Shown in pieces: positions 21,037 to 31,220 of a stretch of 64,000 bases of DNA (position 1 is the stretch's first letter; each line of letters opens with the position of its first letter). Made by a program: the position numbers and the translations under genes. The DNA lies in the NCBI RefSeq assembly GCF_028372415.1, contig NC_092872.1, positions 393,350,853 to 393,414,852 on the forward strand. The letters run 5' to 3'. A model generated the notes under the pieces. The model ran no database searches and had not been told where the DNA came from. It saw nothing but the letters and a program-made list of their open reading frames with translations. Origin of the DNA: Notamacropus eugenii (taxonomy: Eukaryota > Chordata > Mammalia > Diprotodontia > Macropodidae).

Positions 21037-23513
21037 TTCCTTACATCAATATATCACAAAGATTATACAGTATGACCATGTGGGATTTATACCAGGAAGG
21101 CAGCATTGGTTCTATATTAAGAAAATTATCAACATAATTAACCATATAAATAAAAAAACCAACAGAAATAATATGGTTATCTCCATAGATGCTGAAAAAG
21201 ATTTTGACAAAATACAGCACCAATTTTCCTATTAAAAACATTAGAGAGCTTAGGAATAAAGGGAGCATTCCTTAAAAATGATAAGCAGTATCTATCTAAA
21301 ACCATTAGCAGGCATTATCTGTAATGAGGGTAACCTAGAAGCTTTCCCAGTAAGATCAAGGGTGAAGCAAATATGGCCATTATCAGCACTATTATTCAAT
21401 ATAGTATTAGAAATGTTAGCTATGGCAATAAGAAGAAAAAGACATCAAATGAACTGGAATAGGAAATGAGGAAACAAAACTATCACTTTTCACAGATGAG
21501 ATACTTAGAGAATCCTAGAGAATCAACTAAAAACTACTTGAAATAATTTAACAACTTTAACAAAGTTGCAGAATATAAGATAAACCCACATAAATCATTA
21601 GCATTTCTTTAACAACAAAGGAGAGCAGCAAGAGGCAGAAAAATAAATTCTATATAAAATAACTATAAGCAATATAAAATACTTGCCCAGGAACTAGAGG
21701 AACACAATTACAAAGCACTTTTTACACAAATAAAGTCAGATCTATATTGAAAAAATATCAATTTCTCACATGTAGACTGAGCCAATATAAGAAAAAAAAT
21801 TACAATTCTGCCTAAACTAATTTACTTATTCAGTGCCATACCAATCAAACTATCAAAAAAATAACAGAAAAAAAAACAACCAAATTCATCTGAAAGAACA
21901 AAAGGCTGAAAATATCAGGTTTATTAATGAAAAAAGACAAAGGAAGGTGGCCTAGCAATACCAGATTTAAATTATATTATTAAGCAGTAATTATCAAAAT
22001 TATCTGTTACTGGCTAAGAAACAGAGTGGTAGATCAGTGGAATAGATTTAGTACACAAGACATAGTAGTCACTGACCATAATAATCTACTGTGTGATAAA
22101 TCCAAAGAACCCAGTCTCTGGGATAAGAACTCACTATTCAACCTAAACTTCTGGGAAAACTAGAAAACAGTGGGGTACAAACTAGGTATAGACCAACATC
22201 TCACACCATATACTAAGATAAGATCAAAATGGATATATAATTTAGACATAAAACATGTCACCATAAGCAAATTAGAAGAGCAAGGAATAATCTACCTGTC
22301 AGATCTATGGAGAAGGGAAGCATTCATGATCAAACAAAAGACAGAGAACATTATGAAATGTTAAAAAGATAACTTTTATTATATTAAATTTAAAAGCTTT
22401 TGCACAAACAAAACCAATGCAACCAAGATTAGAAGGAAAGCAGAAAAATGAGAAACAATCTTTATAGCAAGTGTGTCTGATAATGGTCTCATTTCTTAAA
22501 AATGGAGAGAACTGAGTCAAATTTATAAGAATGCAAACCATTCCCCAACTGATAAAGAGTCAAAGGATATGAACAGGCAATTTTCAGGTGAAGAAGTCAA
22601 AACTGTCTATAAGCATATGAAAAAATGCTCCAAATCACTATTGATCAGAGAAATGCAAATTAAAACAACTCTGAGGTACCACCTCGTACCTATCTGATTG
22701 GCTAATATAACAAAAAAAGGAAAATGATAAATGTTGGAGACAATGTAAGAAAATGGAATGCTAATCCTCTATTGGTAGATTTGTAAACTGATCCAACAAT
22801 TCTAGAAAGCAATTTGGAACTATGCCCAAAGGGCAATCAAATTGTGCAAATCCTTTGATCCAGCAATACCACTACTAGGTCTGTATCCCAAAGAGATCAC
22901 AAAAAAGGGAAAAGGACCTACATGTGCAAAAAAAATTAAGGAGATCTTTTTATGTTGGCAAAATATTGGAAAATGAGGAATGACTGAACAAGTTGGAATG
23001 TTTAAATGTAAGGGAATACATTTGTACAATAAAAAATGATGAGCAAGCAGATTTCAGCAAGACTTGGAAAGCGTTGTACAAAATGGTGAAAACTGAAATG
23101 AGCAGAACCAGAAAAACCTTGTACATAGTATCAATAATATTCTACGATGATCAGTTATGAATGACTTAGCTCTTCTCAGCAACACAATGATTCAAGACAA
23201 TTACAAAGGATTTGTGATGGAAAATGCTATCCACATTCAGATAAAGAACTGAAGAACTCTGAATGCAGACCAAAGCAAATTTTTTCACTTTATTTTTTCT
23301 GGTTTTTTTGCCTTATCTGTTTCTTTCACAGCTATGACTAATATGGAACATAATTGCACATATATGACCTATATCAAATTTGCTTACCATTTTAAGAAGA
23401 GGGAAGAGAGAGGAAAAGAAAAATTTGGAAATCAAAATCTTGTAAAATGAATGTCAAAAATTATTTTTACATGTAATTGGGGTAAAATACTATTAAAAAT
23501 TAAAAAACAATAG
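21037..23513 (+). mobile_element. L1-C: 5'-truncated L1, RT region to 3' tail
   Basis: It starts within ORF2 RT ('tatgaccatgtgggatttata', giving YDHVGFIPGRQHWF). It passes DAEKDFDKIQHQF (21190-21235), the 'atggccattatcagcactatt' RT block, the thumb and C-terminal region (22170-22900), and the 3'UTR with 'gaatgcagaccaaagc' and an A-rich end near 23505. Several frames carry it in pieces, so ORF2 is broken. A 12-base target duplication with one mismatch flanks it (21025-21036 and 23514-23525, aatgtaagtgcc/aatgtaagttcc). Confidence 0.9.
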
Positions 23514-23625
23514 AATGTAAGTTCCCTGAAGGCAGGGACTGTCTTTCTTTTTGCTTACATTTGTATCTTTAATTCATAGCACAGTGCTTGGCACATAATA
23601 ACTGCTTAATATTGTTTTTCCTTTT
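23514..23625 (+). repeat. L2 3' end, right half
   Basis: It resumes the L2 interrupted by L1-C: 'ccctgaaggcagggactgtc', 'catagcacagtgcttggcac' and 'ataactgcttaatattg'. Confidence 0.8.
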
Positions 23626-23639
23626 TTCTTTCCTTCTTA

Positions 23640-23960
23640 TTTCATCTTTTCCAGCTCTGTCATTTTACAGATGAAAGAAGTAAGGCCCACAAATACAAGG
23701 TCACCCTCTCCTCTAAGGAGTCAATAAGCACAGATACCTATGTAAGCATGCAATTCAATTCACTAAATATTTATTAAGTACTTATTACATATAAGACACT
23801 GTGCGAGAAGTTAGAGAAAGAGTAAAAGGAGACATCCCCTGACCTTAAGGAGTTTGCATTCTCTTAGGAGTGTGGTGGGGTAGAGGGAGTGAGATAGCAT
23901 ACACACTGGTAAGTAAATGGAATGTAATTTGACGAGAAAGCAAAGTGGGGAGACTGAAGA
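23640..23960 (-). repeat. MIR scrap followed by an L2 3' end, both inverse
   Basis: 'tcattttacagatgaaagaagtaaggc' (23660-23690) is an inverse MIR fragment. From 23750 on, 'ctaaatatttattaagtac', 'acactgtgcgagaagttag' and 'ccctgaccttaaggag' are an inverse L2 3' end. Confidence 0.65.
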
Positions 23961-24089
23961 AATTAGAATCAACTTTGAACCTCAAATAATGACAAAAATT
24001 CCAAACTACAGAACTGAGAATGGAGGGAATTTCAAGATGGTGGATGGAGAGGAGGAGAAAGGGAGGAAATGATACAATATGATTTAGGA

Positions 24090-24240
24090 AATCTAAATTT
24101 CCATACCAGCTCTATAGCTTGCTGTGTGACCTTGAGCAAACCCCTTCTTCTCTTTGAGTCAGTTTTCTTCTCTGTAAAATAAATGAGTTGAGAAGAGTGT
24201 AAAAGTCCCTTCTACAGCTCTGAGTTCTAAAATGCTAATA
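24090..24240 (+). repeat. MIR-type SINE
   Basis: 'tataccagctctatag' type start, then 'ttgctgtgtgaccttgagcaa', 'gagtcagttttcttctctgtaa' and a 'ccttctacagctctgagttct' tail. Confidence 0.8.
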
Positions 24241-26016
24241 AGAGTCAGGTAGCTTTTCTTAAGGAGAGAGTAACATTAGCTCTCACAGAAAGAGAGAAGA
24301 AAAGGTAGAAAAGTTAATGAAAGTAGAGGCTTTGAGAGGATTCTGGGAAGATGGCATAGTAGGCCAGAAATTTTCTAGCTCTCAAGATTTTCCTCCACAG
24401 GGAATAACACATACTCAATTAAATATGAAAATCTATTTTACCCTGCAGGAAGGCAAGGGGGAATTCAAATTCTTGTGGAAGTGAATGTTAAGACCTGAAA
24501 AATAAATAAATTATATATAAGCTGTGGGTGCTTACAGGAGTCTGGAGGTCTTGATTTGAGTTAAAGTCAGAGAGGAGAACCAAAGAAGATCTGAGGCTAG
24601 AGGCACCATGCCCCACACCCCAGGACTAGAGGTGAATATAAAAACTGAATTATTACCAAAAAATGCACAGGCAAAGGAGAAAGAATTCAACCATAGAGAG
24701 CTACTATGGGAAAAGAGAAGACCCGGGTTCATCTTCAAAGAAGGATACAAAAGCAAAGATTCCTACTTCTACCCTCAAAGAATAATGACAAAAGGCCATC
24801 TGTACAAAAAGGATTCATTGAAGAACTTAAAAAAGATTTTAAAAATCAAATGAGAGAGTTTGAGGAAAAACTAAAAAGAAAAATAAGAATAATACAAGAA
24901 AAGCAAGATTAGGAAAAGAGAGTCAACCAATTAGAAAAGGAGATCCAGAATCTTAAGGAGGAAAATGACTCCTTGAAAACCAGAATTGAGCAAAGGGAAA
25001 CCATGAAATTATGAGAGATCAAGAAATAAAAATCCAAATATAAAGAATGAAAAAATAGAAGAAAATATGAAATATTGCATAAGAAAAACAACTGATCTGG
25101 AGAACAGATCAAGAAAAAACATAAGAATAATGAGGCTAACTTGAAAGCTATGATCAAAGAAAGAATCTTGATACAATAATACAAGAAATAATTAAAGAAA
25201 ATTGTCCTGAAGCATTAGAACAGGAGGGGACGGTAGAAATAGAAAAATATCCACTGATAACCACCTGAAAGAGATCCTACAAGGAAAATTCATAAGAATA
25301 TTATAGTCAAATTCTGAAACAGCAAACTCAAGGACAAAATTTACTAGCAACAAGGTAAAAAAAAAAGACTTACATATTGTGGTACCACAATTAGAATCAC
25401 ACAAGACCTAACAGTGGTAACACTAAAAGACCACAGGTCTGGGAGAACTATATATCAAAGAGCAAAAGAATTGGGCTTCCAGCCAAAAATATCATACCCA
25501 GCAAAGCTAAACACAATTCTGAATGAATAAAAAAAATGAACATTTAATGAATTGTCAGACTTTCAGAACTTTGTTAAAAAAAAAAAAAAAAACCTGAACT
25601 TAATAGGAGATTTCACACACAAGAGCCAAGAGAAATATAAGGTACATACCAATGACCAGTTCAAGGGACTCAATAAGGATAGACTATTTACCTTTTATTT
25701 ATGCAAAATGTAAAATCTATGTCTAAGATTGTTATTAGTAATTTAGTAGCTTATAAGAAAGATTGGGATACACCTAGTTATGATACGACTTCAAAAAGAA
25801 AAACCATTCAAGGACAGCTGAAAGGGTAATTACCTTATACAAATGAGGTGAGAGAGGAAGAATCAATACAAAGGAATTAGGGAAGAGGAGCTATTAATCC
25901 TAGAAATCTACTTTCAATGGAAACGATTTCAAGAGGGAAAAATATGTGTACATCTAGAAGAATATAAAAGTCTTCTAAATTTAGAAAGAAATAAAACTCT
26001 AAGAGAATAGGGATAA

Positions 26017-26240
26017 GGATAAAGGAGGGATCTTGGGGGGGTGAGGGTATAGGTTAAAAGGGGAATATAGAAGGGTGTTTAGATCAATGGAAATGGAAGG
26101 ATAAGGGAGGGATCTTTTGAAGTGAGGGGAAGGGAATAGGACAAAGAAGTGTACAAAAGGGTGTTTTGATTTATGGGGAGGGGAGGATAAAGGAGGGATT
26201 GTTGTAGGGGGTAAGGTTAAGTAATAGGAGGACAAGAAGT
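26017..26240. repeat. Purine-rich tandem repeat, about 84-base period
   Basis: Units start at 26017, 26099 and 26185 with 'ggataa(a/g)ggaggga' and share a later 'gaagggtgtttagat' / 'aaaagggtgttttgat' block. About 2.6 copies lie in the HAL1-A 3'UTR. The plus strand is almost free of C. Confidence 0.8.
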
Positions 26241-26331
26241 AAAGTAGAGGAGTTAGGAGAGATAGAAAAAAAGATATATGCACAAACATAAAGACAAAGA
26301 CTGGGAGTAGAATCTCTTAGAGAAAGTGTAT

Positions 26332-26432
26332 GTTTTTACATATACATATGTATATATACACACATATATACATATATGATGTATGCATATACATATGTGT
26401 ATGTATATGTCAATATCTATACATAAATATAT
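26332..26432. repeat. TATACA/TATG-rich low-complexity block
   Basis: Alternating TA/CA/TG steps for about 100 bases in the HAL1-A 3'UTR; marsupial HAL1 3'UTRs often carry such a block. Confidence 0.85.
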
Positions 26433-26755
26433 CCAAACTTAATTGTAACCTGGCTGGGGAGGAGGAGGGAAGGGAGTAAAAAAGTAAAAAGCATACAGCA
26501 GAGAAAAAAAAAGAAAACCTACAACTAAGCAAAGAAAAGATGGGCAGCTTTCAACATAATTTATTTAATATACAGGCTTCCTTGAAATATAGTTATTGCT
26601 ATGTATCCTGAATCCTCTCTTACATTCTGCTATGCACATGACATGTTTTTTTCTTTTCTTATTTTATATTTAAGTTTATAATATGCTTCGTTTTCTTTCC
26701 TTATGTATTTGTTTTAGTATTTGTCTAATATTTGAAAAAAAAAAGATTTTTTAAA

Positions 26756-27239
26756 AAGTACTCTTCAACAGTCTTTAAGTTAGAAGGGACTTTACATGGC
26801 ATGTAGGCTAAGCTCTACCTGAGTACGATTTCCTTCTTCAACATTCCCAACAGACAGTAGATAAGAATGGTTAAAAGGAAAACAAGAATAACTGTGGGAA
26901 ATGTGGCATTACAGTGAGGAGTGGAAAGGGCAATACACATTTCACATTGCAATAGAACTTCTGTGATTTATAATCAGGGGTATCCTGCTAAATGTTCAAC
27001 AATAGGCTTTCTGAGAAAGAAAAAATGTACCCATTATTGACATTTTCTCTATTGTGTTTTTAAGTCTAGACAATTAACAAAGAAAAATAAATCAAACCTT
27101 GATTTGTATTGTTTGCCAATTCCCAGGATTTAAATGTTCACACTGACAATTTAACAATGAGCTCTTCTGGGTTTGAGCTAGCTCCAGCACATTCTTGTTT
27201 ATAATAGCAATTATAATTAAAATTATGATCAATAGTATT
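26756..27239. other. Unassigned spacer between the two HAL1-like elements
   Basis: No family is recognised. Positions 26770-26850 ('cttcaacagtctttaagttag' and 'atggcatgtaggctaagctc') vaguely recall an inverse MIR. The end at 27200-27239 is A/T-rich and is the insertion site of HAL1-B. Confidence 0.45.
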
Positions 27240-28093
27240 ATTTATTTTCTTTTTTTCTTTTTATTAATTTATTTATTTAACTTTTAACATTCATTTTCAC
27301 AAAATTTTGGGTTCCAAATTTTCTCCCCATTTGTCCCCTCCTCCCACCCCAAAACACCAAGCATTCTAATTACCTTTATCACCAGTCTACTCTCTCTTCT
27401 ATCATCCCTCTCTGCCCTTGTCTCCATCTTCTCTTTTGTCCTATAAGGCCAAATAACTTTCTATACCCCTTTACCTGTTTTTCTTATTTCCTAGTGGCAA
27501 GAACAGTACTCGACAGCTGTTCCTAAAACTTTGAGTTCCAACTTCTCTTCCTCCCTCCCTCCCCACCCCTTCCCTTTGGAAGGCAAGCAATTCAATATAG
27601 GCCAAATCTGTGTAGTTTTGCAAATGACATCCATAATAGTCATGTTGTATAAGACTAACTATATTTCCCTCCATCCTATCCTGTCCCACATTACTTCTAT
27701 TCTCTCTTTTTGATCCTGTCCCTCCCCATGAGTGTTGACCTCAAATTGCTCCCTCCTCCCCATGCCCTCCCTTCCATCCTCCCCCCCACCCTGCTCATCC
27801 CCTTCTCCCCCACTTTCCTGTATTGTAAGATAGGTTTTCATACCAAAATGAGTGTGCATTTTATTCCTTCCTTTAGTGGAATGTGATGAGAGTAAACTTC
27901 ATGTTTTACTCTCACCTCCCCTCTTTTTCCCTCCACTAATAAGTCTTTTGCTTGCCTCTTTTATGAGAGATAATTTGCCCCATTCCATTTCTCCCTTTCT
28001 CCTCCCAATATATTTCTCTCTCACTGCTTGATTTCATTTTTTTAAGATATGATCCCGTCCTCTTCAATTCACTCTGTGCACGCTGTCTCTATG

Positions 28094-28134
28094 TGTGTGT
28101 GTATGTGCGTGTGCATGTGTGTGTGTGTGTGTGT
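28094..28134. repeat. (GT)n microsatellite in the HAL1-B 3'UTR
   Basis: An interrupted GT array, just after the ORF1 end on the minus strand. Confidence 0.95.
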
Positions 28135-28269
28135 AATCCCACCCAGTACCCAGATACTGAATAGTTTCAAGAGTTACAAATATTGTCTTTCCATGTAGGA
28201 ATGTAAACAGTTCAACTTCAGCAAGTCCCTTATGACTTCTCTTTGCTGTTTACCTTTTCATGCTTCTTT

Positions 28270-29413
28270 TCATTCCTGTGTTTGAAAGTCAAATTTTCTT
28301 CTCAGCTCTGGTCTTTTCATCAAGAATGCTTGAAAATCCTCTATTTCATTGAAAGACCAATTTTTCCCCTGAAGTATTATACTCAGTTTTGCTGGGTAGG
28401 TGATTCTTGGTTTTAGTCCTAGTTTCTTTGACTTCTGGAATACCCTATTCCACTCCCTTTGATCTCTTAATGTAAAAGCTGCTAGATCTTGTGTTATCCT
28501 GGTTGTATTTCCACAATGCTTGAATTGTTTCAAGCATTGAAACTAGCTGCTATTGCAATATTTTCTCCTTGACCTGGGAACTCTGGAATTTGGCCACAAT
28601 GTTCCTAGGAGTTTCTCTTTTTGGATCTCTTTCAGGCGGTGTTCTATGGATTCTTTGAATACTTATTTTGCCCTCTGGTTCTAGAATCTCAGGGCAGTTT
28701 TCCTTGAGAATTTCATGAAAGATGATGTCTAGGCTCTTTTTTTGATCATGGCTTTCAGGTAGTCCCATAATTTTTAAATTGTCTCTCCTGGATCTATTTT
28801 CCAGGTCAGTTGTTTTTCCCATGAGATATTTCACATTATCTTCCATTTTTCCATTCTTTTGGTTTTGTTTTGTGATTTCTTGGTTTCTCATAAAGTCGTT
28901 GGCCTCCATCTGTTCCATTCTAATTTTGAAAGAACTATTTTCTTCAGTGAGCTTTTGAACCTCCTTTTCCATTTGGCTAATTCTGCTTTTGAAAGCATTA
29001 TTCTCCTCATTGGCTTTTTGAACCTCTTTTGCCAATTGAGTTAGCCTATTTTTCAAGGTGTCATTTTCTTCAGCATTTTTTGGGGTCTCCTTTAGCAGGG
29101 TGCTGACCTGCTGTTCATGCTTTACCTGCATGTCTCTCATTTCTCTTCCCAGTTTTTCCTCCACCTCTCTAACTTGATTTTCAAAATCCTTTTTGAGCTC
29201 TTCCATGGCCTGAGCCCATTGAGTGGGCTGGGATACAGAAGCCTTGACTTCTGTGTCTTTCCCTGGTGGTAAGCATTGTTCTTCCTCATCAGAAAGGAAG
29301 GGAGGAAATACCTGTTCACCAAGAAAGTAACATTCTATAGTCTTTTTTTTTTCCCTTTTCTGGGTGTTTTCCCAGCCAGTGACTTGACTTCTGAGTTTCC
29401 TTTCCACACCCAC
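28270..29413 (-). pseudogene. L1/HAL1 ORF1 (RNA-binding, coiled-coil protein), one frameshift
   Basis: The 287-codon frame starting at 29413 has a charged N-terminus and a long heptad coiled coil (about residues 75-185; repeated KEVQK.NEEN and KEVQKLTEENSSF units). The ORF1 RRM-like domain follows (ENRSRRDNLKIMGLPES, then IQRIHRTPPERDPKRETPRN). It stops after KEKILQ at 28550. The C-terminal domain continues in another frame at 28533-28270 (RITQDLAAFTL, then RITYPAKLSIILQGKNWSFNEIEDFQAFLMKRPEL). ORF1 proteins trimerise through the coiled coil and coat LINE RNA. One shift and stop near 28545 break it; otherwise it is well kept. I chose the Met at 29413 because the frame is open only from there; the true start could be further upstream. 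Confidence 0.88.
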
Positions 29414-29439
29414 TTTCCCTCCAGATCTGCCCAGCCAGC

Positions 29440-30019
29440 CCTTGGGGTCTGAGATTCAAATGCTGCTTCCCAGCCTCAGGGCTTTGGGTGGGGATGTGGC
29501 TGCTATTCAGTGTGAGATTAAGTTCAGGTGCTCAGGTTGGGGCAGGGCCACCTCAGGGGGTTTATGCGGAGACCTTCAACAATGGATGTGGGCTCCTGCC
29601 TGCTTGGGGAGCCCTGGTCTGCTCCTGCCTCCGCTGCTGCCTCCTGAGGGGGCCCAAGCCACGGGGACACCCCACTCCTCTGTTGGCCACCAAAAAGACT
29701 CTCTCATCGAACCTTGTCACCTGTGGGTGGAGGGACCCACGCGGCTGCTGGAGATTCCATCCCTGAAGCCTGCTTGGATCTGCTCCTCTTGGTGCCACGT
29801 GGCCGTGGTAGGGCTGGGCTCCGCTCCCGGTCCGGGGCGCAACGGACCTTTCACATCAGGTCTCTCTGGAACAGAAATCTCATGCACTCCGTTGTTCTGT
29901 GGCTTCTGCTGCTCCAGAATTTGTTGCTCCAGAATCTTTTTTACAGACATTTTATGGGCTGTGGGTTTGGAGCTAGCATATGTGTATCTTTCTATTCCGC
30001 CATCTTGGCTCTGCCCCCT
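29440..30019 (-). promoter_or_regulatory. GC/CpG-rich 5' leader of HAL1-B, likely internal promoter
   Basis: This is the only clearly GC-rich, CpG-containing stretch in the window ('gcgccccggaccgggagcgg' on the minus strand near 29835). L1-type 5'UTRs carry an internal Pol II promoter; this one is inferred from position and composition, not from a recognised site. Confidence 0.5.
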
Positions 30020-30034
30020 CTATTTTCATTGATA

Positions 30035-30290
30035 TTATTATAGGTGGCTTTTACATACCACTTTAACATTTACAAAACACTTTGCCCATATTATCTCATT
30101 TTATCCTCAGAACAATCTTGAGAGGTAAGTGCTATTATTATTCCCATTTTATAGAAGAGGAAATCGAGACAGAGAGAAGTTAAATGACTCATCCAGGGTC
30201 AAACAGCTAGTAAGTTTCTGAAGTCACATTTGAACTCAGTTCTCTTAACTCAAAGTCTCTGTCCATTGTGCCACCTAGTTGCCTAAAGCT
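30035..30290 (-). repeat. MIR-type SINE, near full length
   Basis: Inverse MIR: 'caaaacactttgcccatattatctc', 'atcctcagaacaatcttgagagg', 'gaggaaatcgagacagag', 'aaacagctagtaag' and the tRNA-like end 'ccattgtgccacctagttgcc'. Confidence 0.85.
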
Positions 30291-30599
30291 TAATTATTTA
30301 GAATATGATTGACAAGGCTGAAGGAAATTTATTTCCATCTCTTTGTCAAGAGACCTACACACCTCTTGGAAACAGAATGGCAAACAAGAAAAAAACAAAG
30401 CTAGTATTAGTTTGTAAAGGAGAAGGTTCTTAAGCATCAGGCAGAGAGAAATAATTAAAGTATAGGTCAAACCTATAAATCTTTCACAGGCCATCTATAA
30501 ATCATCACTGCCTCTCCAGTGCCAAGGGTTTTCATCCATTCTTTCTAAGGAAAATTGTACCTCTCTTAATTGATTGGAAAGTGCTCAGTCAGGGAGAGC

Positions 30600-30785
30600 G
30601 CTGTTGAATCCACTGAGTCTCCCCCAAACTCTACCCATCCTTCATGGTCCAACTCGTAAGTCACCTCCTCTCTGGAACCTTTTGCTGATCTCCCACAGGT
30701 CAAGATAATTTCTCTTTTCTACTCTTTTCATTAGCATTTTGTCTGTACCTCTCAAAAACTTCTCATGCTCCTTTTTATTGTTATT
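30600..30785 (+). repeat. L2 3' region, left part
   Basis: 'caactcgtaagtcacctcctctctgg' and 'tcattagcattttgtctgtacc' fit the L2 region before its 3' end. A CA/TA repeat and an inverse L2 piece follow. Confidence 0.5.
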
Positions 30786-30786
30786 T

Positions 30787-30835
30787 TATACACACACACA
30801 TACACACACATATATATGTCTAAATATATAAATAA
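30787..30835. repeat. CA/TA microsatellite
   Basis: (CA)n passing into TATATATG and AATATATAAATAA. Confidence 0.9.
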
Positions 30836-30849
30836 TTTCTCCTACTCAA

Positions 30850-31090
30850 GCAAATAAATGAATAAAACATATTTATTAAGCACTAACTCCATACCAGGTA
30901 CCATGTTTAGCTTGGAAATTCAAATACAAGAGTGAAATAATCCCTTCCCTCAAGAAGCTGTCATTCCAGTAAGAGGAGTCAGCATATAGGGAAAGCAGGG
31001 CCATGTAAGGGCATTCAGGCACTCAGAGATGACAAGTGAAGTCAGAGAGGAGTTGTATGGAGGGACGTTTCCAGAAGCAATCATAGTACT
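30850..31090 (-). repeat. L2 3' end fragment
   Basis: 'acatatttattaagcactaac', 'accaggtaccatgtttagc' and 'cccttccctcaagaagctgtc' are the inverse L2 terminus. It appears inserted between two parts of a forward L2. Confidence 0.65.
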
Positions 31091-31124
31091 GATTTTATTT
31101 GAAGTGATGTAGAAGCTCCTTTAA

Positions 31125-31220
31125 GTCAAAGGATTCTTTTTATTTATCTTTTGTATCCTCCTCATCAGTTAGTACAGTGCTTTGTACTCTATAAATGGTC
31201 AATCAAGTTAGTTGAATTGA
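31125..31220 (+). repeat. L2 3' terminus, right part
   Basis: 'cttttgtatcctcctcatcag', 'tagtacagtgctttgtac' and 'tataaatggtcaatcaag' follow the L2 tail order; it may belong with 30600-30785. Confidence 0.6.

Larger units (their letters stand above)
24338..26755 (+). mobile_element. HAL1-A: ORF1-only L1-type element, decayed
   Basis: It has an L1-type 5' start ('gggaagatggcatagtaggc'). ORF1 remnants from about 24608 encode a coiled coil (EELKKDFKNQMREFEEKLKRK, then VNQLEKEIQNLKEENDSLKTR). The RRM region and C-terminal domain ('agaatcacacaagacctaaca', 'gggcttccagccaaaaatatc') run to about 25560. About 1.1 kb of purine-rich 3'UTR follows directly, with no endonuclease or reverse-transcriptase sequence. 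That layout is the HAL1 (half-L1) type, which depends on an autonomous L1 for movement. ORF1 is split over frames by stops and shifts. The 3' limit (A-rich at 26735-26755) is approximate. Confidence 0.7.
27240..30019 (-). mobile_element. HAL1-B: full-length-looking ORF1-only L1-type element
   Basis: On the minus strand it starts with 'gggggcagagccaagatggc', the L1 5' terminus. A GC-rich leader of about 600 bases leads into ORF1 (29413 to about 28270). About 1 kb of purine-rich 3'UTR follows, with a CA repeat and an A-rich tail at 27240-27290. ORF2 is absent. Size (2.8 kb) and plan fit HAL1, a non-autonomous LINE that keeps the RNA-binding ORF1 protein and borrows ORF2 from L1. A 7-base 'gaaaata' next to both ends may be the target duplication. 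Its better-preserved ORF1 and CpG-rich 5' end suggest it is younger than HAL1-A. Confidence 0.78.

Noticed and set aside
25999-26289. 96-codon minus-strand Pro/Ser-rich protein
   Set aside because: It is the antisense of the HAL1-A purine minisatellite.
29442-30032. 196-codon plus-strand frame with Cys/Leu-rich reading, the second-longest frame in the window
   Set aside because: It is the antisense of the GC-rich HAL1-B leader, ends at the element's border and resembles no protein. Composition explains it.
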